Shown: positions 52,266-62,481, counted from the first letter of the stretch. The stretch is DNA of 64,000 nucleotides from Andreprevotia sp. IGB-42 (GCF_009848685.1 NZ_WXTX01000010.1:103569-167568); one strand, 5' to 3'. The notes: generated by a model not told the origin, from the sequence alone. Program-made: numbers and translations.

Positions 52266-55061
52266 TCAGTGCGCTTCATCCCAGTTGTTGCCGATGCCGG
52301 TTTCCGCCACCAGTGGCACTGCCAGCTCGGCCACTGCAGCCATCTGGCGCGGCAGTTCCTGCACTACAAGGTCCAGCTCCGCTTCCGGTACTTCCAGCAC
52401 CAGTTCATCGTGCACCTGCAGTACCAGCCGGCTTTGTAAGTTACCTTGTGACAACCAGTTGTCTACTCGCAACATTGCCCGTTTGATCAGGTCCGCTGCG
52501 GTGCCCTGCATCGGCGCGTTGATCGCTGCGCGCTCTGCGCCAGCACGCCGGCCGGCATTGCTCGATTTGATTTCCGGCAGCCACAGGCGGCGCCCGAACA
52601 CCGTTTCCACATAGCCCTGATCGCGCGCCTGCGCACGGGTGCGCTCCATGTAAGCAGCCACGCCGGGGAACTGCGCAAAGTAGCGGTCGATGAAGGTTTT
52701 GGCGGCAGAGCGCTCGATCTCCAGCTGCGCTGCCAGACCGAACGCGCTCATGCCATAAATCAGCCCGAAGTTGATGGTCTTGGCATAGCGGCGCTGCTCG
52801 GTGCTGACTTCATCCGGCGCCACGCCGAATACTTCGGATGCCGTGGCCTTGTGCACGTCCATGCCCTCGGCGAACGCCTTCAGCAGCGCAACATCGCCGG
52901 ACAGGTGCGCCATGATGCGCAGCTCGATCTGCGAATAGTCGGCCGATACCAGTTTGTGGCCGGGCGGTGCAATGAAGGCCTCGCGGATCTTGCGGCCTTC
53001 GGCGGTGCGGATGGGGATGTTCTGCAGGTTGGGGTCGCTGGACGCCAGGCGCCCGGTGGCTGCTACCGCTTGGCTGAAGTTGGTGTGCACGCGGCCGGTC
53101 TGCGCATTCACCATCAGCGGCAGCTTGTCGGTATAGGTGGATTTGAGCTTGGAAAGGCTGCGGTGCTCCAGCAGCACCTTGGGCAGCGGGTAATCCTTGG
53201 CCAGCTCGGACAGCACGTCTTCATCGGTGGACGGTGCGCCCTTGGGGGTTTTCTTGATCACCGGCAGGCCCAGGCGCTCGAAGAAGATCTCGCCGATCTG
53301 CTTGGGGCTGCCCAGATTGAACGGCTGCCCCGCCAGCTCGTACGCCTTTTGTTCCAGCGCCAGCAGCTTCAGGCCGATGGTGTGACTTTGCGCCTGCAGC
53401 CGCTGGCCGTCGATCAGCATGCCGGTACGTTCCATGGTGAACAGCACTTCGCGTACCGGCAGCTCCAGTTCGCGGTACAGCGTTTGCAGCTGCGGCTCCA
53501 GCGCCAGCTTGGCGCCCAGCGACTGCGCCAGCCGCAAGGTGATGTCGGCGTCCTCTGCCGCGTATTGCGTGGCGGTATCCACGCCCACTTCGTCAAAGCC
53601 GATCTGCTTGGCGCCCTTGCCGGCCACTTCTTCGTACTTGATGGTGGTTTCGCCCAGCTCGCGCAGCGCCAGGTCATCCATGTTGTGACGTTCGTGGCTG
53701 GCCAGCACGTAGCTCATGAGCAATGTATCGTCGGCAATGCCCCGCAGCGCGATGCCATGGTTGGCAAACACGTGCTGGTCATACTTGAGGTTCTGGCCGA
53801 GCTTCTTGTGCGTGGTTGATTCCAGCCACGGCCGCAGTTTTTCCAGTGTGGCATCGAAAGGCAGCTGCTCCGGCGCCTCGGTGCCGCGGTGCGCCAATGG
53901 CAGGTAGGCTGCGGTGCCGCCTTTCACGCTGAACGAGATGCCCACCAGCCGCGCGGTCAATGGGTCGAGACTGGTGGTTTCGGTATCCAGCGCGGTGATG
54001 GCGGCAGCATCGAGCCTGGTCAGCCAGGCATCGAGCTGTGCATCGCTGAGGATGGCTTCGTAGTGACGTTCGATCACCGCAGGCGGAATCACCGCTACCG
54101 CTATTTCCACGCCAACCACTTCAGGTGCGGCGGCTTCGCCGAACAGATCGCTGGTGCCGCCTTGCGTGACCACGGTTTCGGTGACGACCACTGCCCCGGC
54201 CAGTTTCGTTTCCGCCTCGCGCTGCCAGCTGCGGAAGTTGTAGCGGCGGAACATCTCCAGCAGGGTGGCCCAGTCTTCCTTGCGCGGCAGCAGGTCGGCC
54301 GGGCCTTGTGGCAGCTCCGCTTCCAGCGGCACGTCGCAGCGGATGGTAACCAGCTCGCGCGCGGTAGGCAGCCAGCCCAGCGTATCGCGCAGGTTCTGCC
54401 CCACCACGCCGCCGATCTTGTCGGCATTGGCCATCAAGTTGTCGAGGTTGTCGTACTCCGCCAGCCATTTGGCGGCGGTCTTGTCGCCACACTTGGGCAC
54501 GCCCGGCACGTTGTCGACCGCATCACCCTTGAGCGCCAGGAAATCGACGATCTGATCCGGCCGCACGCCGAATTTGGCGAATACACCGGCTTCGTCCAGC
54601 ACTTCCTCGGTCATGCTGTTTTCGATGCGCACATAGTTGTTCACCAGTTGCGCCATGTCCTTGTCGCCGGTGGACAGGATCACTTCCCAGCCCATTTCTC
54701 CGGCGGTGCGGGCCAGCGTGCCGATCACGTCGTCGGCCTCCACGCCATCGATGCACAGCATGGGAATGCCGAACGCGGCCACGGCCTTGTGGATGGGTTC
54801 CACCTGCACACGCAGCTCGTCCGGCATCGACGGCCGGTTGGCCTTGTATTCGGGGTAGATATCATCGCGGAAGGTCTTGCCCTTGGCATCCCAGATGCAG
54901 GCGATATGATCGGCCGGCGTGGTGCTGCGCAGCTTCTTGAGCATGTTGATCACGCCGTACAGCGCATTGGTGGGGGTGCCATCGGGGGCGGACAGCTCGC
55001 GTATGGCGTGGAATGCGCGGTACAGATAGGACGAGCCGTCGATCAGAAGCAGCGTGGGCAT
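52266..55061 (-). CDS. polA: DNA polymerase I
   Basis: This 931-residue enzyme fills gaps and removes RNA primers. Three domains are intact: the 5'-3' exonuclease (LLIDGSSYLYRAFHA, GVEADDVIGTLA, VDNVPGVPKCGDKTA), the 3'-5' proofreading exonuclease with ITALDTETTSLDPLTARLVG that keeps its acidic residues, and the family A polymerase with SADYSQIELRIMAHLSGD, RYAKTINFGLIYGMS and LQVHDELVLEVP. Length is standard. It is divergent from the DUF2782 gene. Confidence 0.98.
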   Translation of the reverse strand: MPTLLLIDGSSYLYRAFHAIRELSAPDGTPTNALYGVINMLKKLRSTTPADHIACIWDAKGKTFRDDIYPEYKANRPSMPDELRVQVEPIHKAVAAFGIPMLCIDGVEADDVIGTLARTAGEMGWEVILSTGDKDMAQLVNNYVRIENSMTEEVLDEAGVFAKFGVRPDQIVDFLALKGDAVDNVPGVPKCGDKTAAKWLAEYDNLDNLMANADKIGGVVGQNLRDTLGWLPTARELVTIRCDVPLEAELPQGPADLLPRKEDWATLLEMFRRYNFRSWQREAETKLAGAVVVTETVVTQGGTSDLFGEAAAPEVVGVEIAVAVIPPAVIERHYEAILSDAQLDAWLTRLDAAAITALDTETTSLDPLTARLVGISFSVKGGTAAYLPLAHRGTEAPEQLPFDATLEKLRPWLESTTHKKLGQNLKYDQHVFANHGIALRGIADDTLLMSYVLASHERHNMDDLALRELGETTIKYEEVAGKGAKQIGFDEVGVDTATQYAAEDADITLRLAQSLGAKLALEPQLQTLYRELELPVREVLFTMERTGMLIDGQRLQAQSHTIGLKLLALEQKAYELAGQPFNLGSPKQIGEIFFERLGLPVIKKTPKGAPSTDEDVLSELAKDYPLPKVLLEHRSLSKLKSTYTDKLPLMVNAQTGRVHTNFSQAVAATGRLASSDPNLQNIPIRTAEGRKIREAFIAPPGHKLVSADYSQIELRIMAHLSGDVALLKAFAEGMDVHKATASEVFGVAPDEVSTEQRRYAKTINFGLIYGMSAFGLAAQLEIERSAAKTFIDRYFAQFPGVAAYMERTRAQARDQGYVETVFGRRLWLPEIKSSNAGRRAGAERAAINAPMQGTAADLIKRAMLRVDNWLSQGNLQSRLVLQVHDELVLEVPEAELDLVVQELPRQMAAVAELAVPLVAETGIGNNWDEAH

Positions 55062-55144
55062 GGCAATTCCAGGGGGCGGGGCAGGGGCAGGACGCCATTA
55101 TCCGACACTTTGGCGCACAGGGCATGAGGGGCTGGTTTAGCCGC

Positions 55145-55153
55145 TGCTATACT
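55145..55153 (+). promoter_or_regulatory. Possible extended -10 promoter of the DUF2782-thrB unit
   Basis: TGCTATACT has the extended TGn motif next to a near-consensus -10 box, about 105 bases upstream of the DUF2782 start. No good -35 hexamer was found. Confidence 0.4.
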
Positions 55154-55257
55154 TGTGAAAAAGCCCGGCCCTTTGTTGGCGGCCAGGATTGTGCAGTACA
55201 AGGTGCACGGCCGGCAGGCCGCGTGAGATGCAGTCTGATTTTGTAGAAAGGGAAACC

Positions 55258-55593
55258 ATGAAGACCCGCCTTATTGCACCGACCCTTATCGCGCTGGGCC
55301 TGCTGGCTGGCGCCGTGCTGGCCGCCGACAACAAGCTTGAAGCGCCACCCCCGTTGCCTTCCGATCAGGAAGTGTCGAACGTGCCTGAACCGGAGGTGCG
55401 CATCATCGAAAAAAGCGATGCCACCGTGGCCGAATACCGGCTCAAGGGCAAGCTGTATAAGGTGAAGGTCACTCCTAAGGTGGGGTTGCCCTATTACCTA
55501 ATCGACAATGAAGGCAAGGGCAGCTTTACCCGCACCGAGGATATGGGCGATCCGGAGCTTTCGGTGCCGCAATGGGTATTGTTCGAGTTCTGA
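55258..55593 (+). CDS. DUF2782-domain periplasmic protein
   Basis: This 111-residue protein has a signal peptide ending GAVLA (about residue 22) and a DUF2782 domain containing PPLPSDQEVSNVPEPEVRIIEK and YKVKVTPKVGLPYYLIDNEGKGSF (about residues 67-90). The family is conserved beside polA and thrB in betaproteobacteria and its function is unknown. The ATG at 55258 follows AGAAAGGGAAACC; an upstream in-frame start would spoil the signal peptide. The gene is divergent from polA. Confidence 0.88.
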   Translation: MKTRLIAPTLIALGLLAGAVLAADNKLEAPPPLPSDQEVSNVPEPEVRIIEKSDATVAEYRLKGKLYKVKVTPKVGLPYYLIDNEGKGSFTRTEDMGDPELSVPQWVLFEF

Positions 55594-55664
55594 GCCGCTT
55601 TGCATTTGCTGCGGCGTGATCGCCGCTTTCCAACCATTCCAGCCTGACCCAGCCGAGTTTTCGC

Positions 55665-56606
55665 ATGTCCGTTTTTACCACCGTTACGCCGGAAGATCTG
55701 GCGCCCTTTCTGAAGCGCTATGCGATCGGTTCGCTGCTTGAGCTCAAGGGCATCGCCGCCGGCATCACCAATACCAACTACTTCGTCACCACCACGCACG
55801 GCCGCTACGTACTGACGTTGTTTGAAACGCTGCATGCCGACGAGTTGCCGTTCTATGTGAACCTGCTGGCCCACCTGGCACACCATGGCATCGCCAGCGC
55901 AGCGCCCATCGCCAACTTTGCCGATGACTACATCGATACGCTCAATGGCCGCCCCACCTTGCTGGTGAACTGCCTGCCGGGTGCGGTGATCGACAGCCCG
56001 AACGCCGCGCAGGCGGCACAGGTGGGCGAGATGCTGGCGCAGATGCATCTGGCTGCGCAAAGCTATGCTGGCCGCATGGCCAACCCGCGTGACCTCGCGT
56101 GGTGGACCGATACCGCCGAGCAGGTCTACGCGCAGATGCCGGTGGCGGATGCCACGCTGCTGCGCGAACAACTGGCGCTGCAGGCGCGCACCAGCTATGC
56201 CGATTTGCCGCACGGCATCGTGCATGCCGACCTGTTCCGCGACAACGTGTTGATTGATGGCGACAAGGTTGGCGGCTTCATCGATTTCTATTACGCATGC
56301 AACGATGCTTTCCTGTACGACGTGGCGATCACGCTGAATGACTGGTGTGTGACCGATGACGGCGATATCGATGCCGCGCGCGCGCGGGCCTTCCTTGCCG
56401 CTTACCAGGGCGTGCGCGCTTTCACGCCGGAAGAAGTGGTCGCGTGGCCACTGATGCTGCGTGGTGCGGCCATCCGTTTCTGGACATCGCGGCTGTACGA
56501 TTTCTACAAGCCGGCCACCGGCGAGCTGACGTTTGCCAAGGATCCGGGCCATTTCCAGCGTGTGCTGAGCAAGCATCTGGTGCGCCAGGATTTCTGGCTG
56601 GCCTGA
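55665..56606 (+). CDS. thrB: Homoserine kinase (ThrB, aminoglycoside-phosphotransferase-like type)
   Basis: This 313-residue kinase phosphorylates homoserine in threonine synthesis. It belongs to the APH-like group, unlike the GHMP-type enzyme of E. coli. GIAAGITNTNYFVTTTHGRYVLTLFE forms the nucleotide-binding sheet, HGIVHADLFRDNVLIDGD is the catalytic loop with its Asp, and GGFIDFYYACNDAFLYDVAI holds the metal-binding Asp. Length is standard. It follows the DUF2782 gene by 71 bases. Confidence 0.95.
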   Translation: MSVFTTVTPEDLAPFLKRYAIGSLLELKGIAAGITNTNYFVTTTHGRYVLTLFETLHADELPFYVNLLAHLAHHGIASAAPIANFADDYIDTLNGRPTLLVNCLPGAVIDSPNAAQAAQVGEMLAQMHLAAQSYAGRMANPRDLAWWTDTAEQVYAQMPVADATLLREQLALQARTSYADLPHGIVHADLFRDNVLIDGDKVGGFIDFYYACNDAFLYDVAITLNDWCVTDDGDIDAARARAFLAAYQGVRAFTPEEVVAWPLMLRGAAIRFWTSRLYDFYKPATGELTFAKDPGHFQRVLSKHLVRQDFWLA

Positions 56607-56669
56607 ACCGGGCCGATCGAACATTGAATGAGCGGGCGCCGGCCCGGATACCCTACTGGAAAACCACCG

Positions 56670-58055
56670 ATGAACAGCCTGGATGCACTGCGTGACCTGC
56701 TGGGGGCGGATGCCGTCCTGACCGGCGTTGCCGCTGAACCTTATCTGCTGGATCAGCGCAAACGCTATCGCGGCAAGGCACTGGCAGTGGTGCAGCCAGC
56801 CAGCACCGAAGCGGTCTCTGCACTGCTGCAGTGGTGCAGCCGGACGCGCACGCCAGTGGTCCCGCAAGGCGGTAATACCAGCCTGTGCGGCGCGGCCACG
56901 CCGGATGACAGCGCCACGGCCATCGTGGTGTCGCTGGCGCGGATGAACCGCGTACTCGAAGTGGACGCCGGCAACAACACCATCACCGTCGAGGCCGGCT
57001 GCACATTGGCTGACGCGCGCGCAGCCGCGGCCAGCGCCGGCCGCCTGCTGGCCGCGCACTGGGCGGTGGACAGCAAGGTGCGCATCGGCGGTGCTTTGGG
57101 CACCAATGCCGGTGGCCTCAATGTGCTGCATTACGGCAATACGCGTGAGCTCACGCTGGGGCTGGAAGCAGTATTGCCGGACGGCCGTGTGCTGGGGGCA
57201 TTGCGCGGCCTGCGCAAAGACAATAGCGGTTATGACCTGAAGCAGCTGTTCATCGGGTCCGAGGGCACGCTGGGCATCATCACCCGCGCGGTGTTCCGCC
57301 TGGATACCCGCCCCACCGCAGTGACTACCGCGCTGGTGCCGGTCATTGATGCGCAGGGCGCCATCGACCTGTTGCGCAATCTGCAGACCGCCGCCGGCGA
57401 TCGCATCACCTCGTTCGAGCTGATTTCGCGCCGCTGCTGGGAGCTGATTGCCGAGCACTGCCCGGAGCTTCCGGCACCATTTGCCAGCCTGCCCGAATGG
57501 TGCGTGTTGCTGGAGCTGTCCGATACCGGCATGGCAGAAGCGCTACGCGAGCGGTTGACTGCGGCGCTGCAGTCGCTGGGCCTGGGCGCGCTGGCGCGCG
57601 TGGCGCAGACTGCGGAGGAAGGTGCTGCATTCTGGGCATGGCGCGAGGCCATCCCGGAGGCGCAGAAGCGCCGCGGGGTGTCCATCAAGCACGATATCGC
57701 CGTGCCCATCTCGGCCATTCCGGCGTTCCTGATCGAAGCCGAAGCCGCGCTCAAAGCGCTCCATGCTGACGCCGACATCATCGCATTCGGTCACGTGGGC
57801 GATGGCAACCTGCACTACAACTTGTTCCGCGATGACGTGAGCGATGCCGCGTACGCGGTAGAGCCTGCGGTGAATGCAGCGGTATACGAAGTAGTGGCGC
57901 GTTACCACGGTACCATCAGTGCCGAGCATGGCATCGGCCAGCTCAAGCGCGAGCTGCTGCCGCAATTCCGTTCAGCAACGGAGATGGATCTGATGCGGGC
58001 AATCAAGCATGGCTTCGATCCATTGGGCATCATGAATCCGGGTAAAATTTTGTAA
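56670..58055 (+). CDS. FAD-binding oxidoreductase (D-2-hydroxyacid dehydrogenase, GlcD-like)
   Basis: This 461-residue flavoprotein has the VAO/PCMH FAD-binding domain at the N-terminus (ALAVVQPASTEAVSALLQW, PVVPQGGNTSLCGAA, GGALGTNAGGLNVLHYGNTRELTLG) and a cap plus C-terminal domain ending FGHVGDGNLHYNLF and HGIGQLKREL. It resembles D-lactate, glycolate and D-2-hydroxyglutarate dehydrogenases; the exact substrate cannot be read off. The ATG at 56670 follows TGGAAAACCACCG; upstream in-frame ATG codons are not conserved-looking. A hairpin lies just after the stop. Confidence 0.88.
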   Translation: MNSLDALRDLLGADAVLTGVAAEPYLLDQRKRYRGKALAVVQPASTEAVSALLQWCSRTRTPVVPQGGNTSLCGAATPDDSATAIVVSLARMNRVLEVDAGNNTITVEAGCTLADARAAAASAGRLLAAHWAVDSKVRIGGALGTNAGGLNVLHYGNTRELTLGLEAVLPDGRVLGALRGLRKDNSGYDLKQLFIGSEGTLGIITRAVFRLDTRPTAVTTALVPVIDAQGAIDLLRNLQTAAGDRITSFELISRRCWELIAEHCPELPAPFASLPEWCVLLELSDTGMAEALRERLTAALQSLGLGALARVAQTAEEGAAFWAWREAIPEAQKRRGVSIKHDIAVPISAIPAFLIEAEAALKALHADADIIAFGHVGDGNLHYNLFRDDVSDAAYAVEPAVNAAVYEVVARYHGTISAEHGIGQLKRELLPQFRSATEMDLMRAIKHGFDPLGIMNPGKIL

Positions 58056-58076
58056 GATAAATACTGATCGCAATGT

Positions 58077-58110
58077 CGGCGATGTTGCGGCCGCATCGCC
58101 GGCTTATGAT
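58077..58110 (+). terminator. Possible terminator after the FAD oxidoreductase gene
   Basis: CGGCGATG and CATCGCCG form an eight-base stem around a nine-base loop. A T-run appears only after nine further bases (GCTTATGAT, then TTTT), so confidence is low. Confidence 0.45.
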
Positions 58111-58322
58111 TTTTGCTGGGCATTCCAGTCATTCTGGTCTATGCCTTGCCGTAAGTCGGTTGACGTAGACAGCGGGTGTTAAGAATCGTCATTTCCTGAA
58201 TTCGGTTGTCATCACCGCGCCGGCTGAATATGCTGCGAATATCCGTGCCAGAAGCTAAGGTTTGCTTGCTGGCATGCACCGGGCCTGATCGCACGATTTT
58301 CTAACCTTATGGACGCTGTGAC

Positions 58323-60470
58323 GTGACGCAATCCGCCGACTGGACCGGCAATCCCCATCATCTGCATGCCGACCCGTTGCTCGACTGCCTGTCCGAGCTG
58401 ACACGCATTTATGGCCGGCCCGCTACCGCGCAGGCGTTGGCTGCCGGCTTGCCACTGGTGGACAACAAGCTCACGCCCTCGCTGCTGCCCCGTGCAGCAG
58501 CCCGTGCAGGTCTGTCTGCGCGGCTGGTGCGCAGGCGCCTGGATGAACTGAGTTACCGCAGCTTGCCTGCCATCCTGCTGCTCAATGACCAACAGGCCTG
58601 TTTGTTGCTGGAATGGTTACCGGATGGCCGTGCGCGTGTGCGCTGGCCGGATGCGGGCGAGTCTGGCGAGGTGGTCAGTTTCGAGACACTGGCGCTGCAG
58701 TACAGTGGCGTGGTGATTTTTGTGCGGCCGCGTTTCCGCTTCGAGGCGCGCGCGCCCGAATTCGGCAAGGTACGCAGCAAGCACTGGTTCTGGGGTGTGG
58801 TATTCGCCAACTGGCGCATGTACCGCGATGCGCTGCTGGCGGCATTGCTGATCAACATCTTCGCGCTGACGCTGCCGTTGTTCTCGATGAATGTGTACGA
58901 CCGCGTGGTGCCGAACCACGCGCAGGAAACACTGTGGGTGCTGGCGATCGGCGCGTTGCTGGTGCTGGGATTCGACTTTGCGCTGCGCACGGTGCGCAGC
59001 CATATCATCGATGTGGCGTCCAAGCGTATCGATATCACCTTGTCGGCGTTGATTATGGAGCGCGTGCTGGGCATCAGGATGGCCAGCCGACCGTCGTCGG
59101 TCGGCTCTTTCGTGGCCAACCTGCGCAGCTTCGAATCGGTACGCGATTTCATTGCGTCGGCATCGATCACCACCATCATCGATCTGCCATTCGTATTCGT
59201 GTTCCTGCTGGTACTGGTGTGGTTGTCGCCGTGGCTGATCCTGCCGCCGCTGGCCGGCATGCTGCTGGTCGTGGGTTGCAGCTGGATCACCCAGGGCAAG
59301 ATGCACGAGCTGGTGGAAGCCACGCAACGCGCCACTGCGCAGCGCAACGCTACGCTGGTGGAAAGCGTGGCAGGTATCGAAACGGTGAAGGTGCTGGAAG
59401 CGAGCACCGGTTTCCAGCGCAAGTGGGAAGAAGCCACGCTGTTCATCGCGCAGATGGGTACACGCATCAAATTGCTGTCTGCTGGCACGGTGAACTTTGC
59501 CAATACCATCACGCAGTGGGTCAATATTGTCACGGTGATTGCGGGGGTTTACCTGCTGATCGACAACCAGCTGTCGATGGGCGGCATCATTGCCGCGTCG
59601 ATGCTGTCCAGCCGCATCATGGCGCCATTTGGCCAGGTCGCGGGTTTGCTGATGCAATTCCAGAACGCCCGTACTGCGCTCTCCAGCATCGAGTCGTACA
59701 TGAATCTGCCGGTGGAGCGCCCGGACGGCACCAAGTTCCTGCATCGCACGCAGTTCCAGGGCGAGATCGAATTCAAGCATGTGTCGTTCTCGTACGGTGG
59801 CCAGCCGGTACTCAAGGATGTGTCGTTCAAGATTGCCGCCGGAGAGAAGGTCGGCGTGATCGGCCGTATCGGCTCGGGCAAGAGCACGCTGGAAAAGCTC
59901 ATCCTCGGCCTGTATCAGCCCGATGAGGGGGCGGTATTGATTGATGGCGTGGATACGCGCCAGATGGACCCGACCGACCTGCGCCGTGCCATCGGCTATG
60001 TGCCACAGGACCCGATCCTGTTTTATGGCAGCCTGCGCGACAACATCGTGATGGGGGCGCCGTTTGCCGATGATGCGATGGTGCTGGCTGCTGCCGACAA
60101 CGCGGGCGTGCGTGAGTTTGCCGATGTGCATCCGCATGGGTTCGACATGTTGATCGGCGAGCGGGGTGAATCGCTATCGGGTGGCCAGCGTCAGACCGTG
60201 GCGATCGCGCGTGCGCTGCTCAACGACCCGGTGCTGCTGCTGCTCGACGAGCCTACCAGTTCGATGGATCACATGTCCGAAGAGCGGCTCAAGACCCGTT
60301 TGCGCAGCTTCATTGCCAGCAAGACGCTGTTCCTGGTGACACATCGTACATCGATGCTGGATCTGGTAGACCGCCTGATCGTGCTTGATGACGGTACCGT
60401 GGTGGCGGATGGCCCCAAAGCGGTCGTCGTCGAGGCCCTGCAGCAGGGCCGCGTTGGCCGGAGGGCATGA
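58323..60470 (+). CDS. Type I secretion ABC transporter (LapB-like)
   Basis: This 715-residue inner-membrane ATPase/permease exports the large adhesin downstream. Residues 15-140 form a C39-peptidase-like domain that lacks the catalytic Cys/His arrangement and so should bind rather than cut the substrate. An ABC membrane domain follows (about 165-440), then the nucleotide-binding domain with Walker A GRIGSGKST (514-522), signature ESLSGGQRQ (about 616) and H-loop THRTS (about 676). The GTG start at 58323 is used by homology. The next gene overlaps its stop by four bases. Confidence 0.94.
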   Translation: MTQSADWTGNPHHLHADPLLDCLSELTRIYGRPATAQALAAGLPLVDNKLTPSLLPRAAARAGLSARLVRRRLDELSYRSLPAILLLNDQQACLLLEWLPDGRARVRWPDAGESGEVVSFETLALQYSGVVIFVRPRFRFEARAPEFGKVRSKHWFWGVVFANWRMYRDALLAALLINIFALTLPLFSMNVYDRVVPNHAQETLWVLAIGALLVLGFDFALRTVRSHIIDVASKRIDITLSALIMERVLGIRMASRPSSVGSFVANLRSFESVRDFIASASITTIIDLPFVFVFLLVLVWLSPWLILPPLAGMLLVVGCSWITQGKMHELVEATQRATAQRNATLVESVAGIETVKVLEASTGFQRKWEEATLFIAQMGTRIKLLSAGTVNFANTITQWVNIVTVIAGVYLLIDNQLSMGGIIAASMLSSRIMAPFGQVAGLLMQFQNARTALSSIESYMNLPVERPDGTKFLHRTQFQGEIEFKHVSFSYGGQPVLKDVSFKIAAGEKVGVIGRIGSGKSTLEKLILGLYQPDEGAVLIDGVDTRQMDPTDLRRAIGYVPQDPILFYGSLRDNIVMGAPFADDAMVLAAADNAGVREFADVHPHGFDMLIGERGESLSGGQRQTVAIARALLNDPVLLLLDEPTSSMDHMSEERLKTRLRSFIASKTLFLVTHRTSMLDLVDRLIVLDDGTVVADGPKAVVVEALQQGRVGRRA

Positions 60471-61885
60471 GCATGAACGCACCGCAAAAGAAGCAGGTCA
60501 GGCGTTCGTGGTGGCAGCGCTTGCGCCACCAGGGTAGCCGCACCGTCGACAAGCTGATGCAGGATGGTGACAACCGTCATGGCACGCATTCACGCGATTT
60601 CATCGGCGATGCCGACTGGGCGATTGCCGAGCACAACCCGCGCGGCTCGCGCCTGCTGGTGTGGCTGTCCGCGCTGGCACTGCTGTGCCTGATCATCTGG
60701 GCAGCGCTGTCGCCCATCGATGAAGTGGCACGCGGCGAAGGCAAGGTCATCCCGTCACGCCAGGTGCAGATCGTGCAGAGCCTGGATGGTGGTATCGTGG
60801 AGAAAATCCTCGTCCGCGAAGGGCAACTGGTCGAGAAAGGCCAGATGCTGATCAAAATCGACCCGACGCGCTTCGTGTCGTCGCTGAAGGAAAACCGCGC
60901 GCAATACCTGTCGTTGAAGGCCAAGGCTGCGCAGCTCGATGCCATTGCCAGCGGCAAGGCCTTCGTTCCGCCGCCGGATGTGATGGCCGAGGCGCCAGAA
61001 CTGGTGACGCAGGAGCAATCGCTGTATTTGTCCAAGCGCGCAGAGCTGGAGGCAGGCATGGGCGTGGCACGGCAGCAGCTGGCGCAGCGTAGCCAGGAAA
61101 TGAACGAAGTGCGCGCACGGCGTGATCAGGCATCGCAAAGCCTGGATCTGACGGTGCGCGAGCTGGACGCCACGCGGCCGCTGCTGAAAAGCGGGGCGGT
61201 ATCGGATGTGGACATCCTGCGGCTGGAGCGTGATGTGGCGCGTTTCCGTGGCGAGCGGGATGCCGCCAATGCGCAGTTGCCGCGCATCCAGTCATCAATG
61301 GCCGAAGCCAGCTCCAAGATCAACGAGGTGGATCTGACCTTCCGCAACCAGGCCAAGGCAGAGCTATCGGAAACCCTGGGCAAGCTGGGCAGCCTGACCG
61401 AGGGTAGCGTGGGCCTGCAGGATAGGGTGAAGCAGTCGGATATCCGCTCGCCGGTGCGCGGCACCGTCAAGACCTTGCTATTCAACACCGTGGGCGGCGT
61501 GGTGCAGCCGGGCAAGGACGTGATCGAAATCGTGCCGTCGGATGATGCGCTGTTGCTGGAGGCGCGCGTGGCGCCACGTGATATCGCCTTCCTGCGCCCG
61601 GGGCAGAAAGCGCTGGTGAAGTTCACTGCGTATGACTTTGCCACCTATGGCGGACTCGAAGCAAAGCTGGAACACATTTCGGCAGACACCGTGACCGACG
61701 AGAAAGGCAATGCCTTTTTCCTGGTGCGGGTGCGGACCAATTCTTCGTTCATCGGCGACAAGAAACTACCGATCATCCCCGGCATGGTCGCCGAGGTGGA
61801 TATCCTTACCGGCAAGCGGTCTATTCTGGCTTACCTGCTCAAGCCGGTGCTGCGTGCCAAAGCCAATGCAATGACTGAACGATGA
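60467..61885 (+). CDS. HlyD-family periplasmic adaptor (LapC-like)
   Basis: This 472-residue adaptor links the ABC transporter to an outer-membrane channel. It has a cytoplasmic N-terminus, one membrane helix (LLVWLSALALLCLIIWAAL), a lipoyl/barrel domain around VARGEGKVIPSRQVQIVQSLDGG, a long coiled coil (about residues 140-290) and a second barrel region with SPVRGTVKTLLFNTVGGVVQPG. This is the layout of type I secretion membrane-fusion proteins. No TolC-type partner is in the window. Its start overlaps the ABC gene stop, and its own stop overlaps the next start, both as ATGA. Confidence 0.94.
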   Translation: MSMNAPQKKQVRRSWWQRLRHQGSRTVDKLMQDGDNRHGTHSRDFIGDADWAIAEHNPRGSRLLVWLSALALLCLIIWAALSPIDEVARGEGKVIPSRQVQIVQSLDGGIVEKILVREGQLVEKGQMLIKIDPTRFVSSLKENRAQYLSLKAKAAQLDAIASGKAFVPPPDVMAEAPELVTQEQSLYLSKRAELEAGMGVARQQLAQRSQEMNEVRARRDQASQSLDLTVRELDATRPLLKSGAVSDVDILRLERDVARFRGERDAANAQLPRIQSSMAEASSKINEVDLTFRNQAKAELSETLGKLGSLTEGSVGLQDRVKQSDIRSPVRGTVKTLLFNTVGGVVQPGKDVIEIVPSDDALLLEARVAPRDIAFLRPGQKALVKFTAYDFATYGGLEAKLEHISADTVTDEKGNAFFLVRVRTNSSFIGDKKLPIIPGMVAEVDILTGKRSILAYLLKPVLRAKANAMTER

Positions 61886-62481
61886 ATCATCCACCGCTTA
61901 CCTTGATCACCGCAGATCCGGTGCTTGCCGAGCATTGGCGCAGCGCTGCCGCCGGGTTTACCGTGCAACTGGGGCGCGAGCTGGACGAAGCCGGGCCGCT
62001 GGTCCTGGTCGACCTGGCTGCACCCGGCCTGCCCGGTCTTGCCGATGCCCGCTGGCATGCCTGGACAGCGATGCGGCTGGTGATCATGGCCAGCAGCCTG
62101 CCCAGTGATCTGGAAAACCTGCATGCGTTGCAGGCGGGCGCGCGCGGCTATGGCCATGCCTACGCGCCTTGTGAATTCTGGATGCAGGTGCTGGATGTGG
62201 TGGCCAAGGGTGGGGCGTGGATCGGTCCGCTGGTAATGCAGCGCCTGATCCAGACGCTGACACGCAATGATATGCATGAAGCGCATGATTGGCAGGCCAA
62301 AGTGACCGAGCGCGAAGCCGAAGTGGCGCGTCTGGTGGCGGGCGGGGCCTCGAACAAGGAGATTGCCCGTGCGCTGGATATCACCGAGCGTACCGTCAAG
62401 GCACACCTGACAGTTCTTTTCAGCAAGCTGCATGTTGCGGACCGGCTGCAACTGGCGCTGCGTGTGAAGGGAATGCACTGA
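61882..62481 (+). CDS. LuxR-family regulator with degenerate receiver domain
   Basis: This 199-residue protein has an N-terminal receiver-like domain and a C-terminal LuxR helix-turn-helix (VTEREAEVARLVAGGASNKEIARALDITERTVKAHL, residues 141-176). The candidate phospho-Asp is Asp44 in LVLVDLAAPG, but the beta-1 acidic pair is reduced to ADP and the conserved Lys after beta-5 is missing (GYGHAY), so phosphorylation may not work normally. No sensor kinase is adjacent. It overlaps the HlyD gene by ATGA and lies 140 bases before the giant adhesin, making that gene its likely target. Confidence 0.9.
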   Translation: MNHPPLTLITADPVLAEHWRSAAAGFTVQLGRELDEAGPLVLVDLAAPGLPGLADARWHAWTAMRLVIMASSLPSDLENLHALQAGARGYGHAYAPCEFWMQVLDVVAKGGAWIGPLVMQRLIQTLTRNDMHEAHDWQAKVTEREAEVARLVAGGASNKEIARALDITERTVKAHLTVLFSKLHVADRLQLALRVKGMH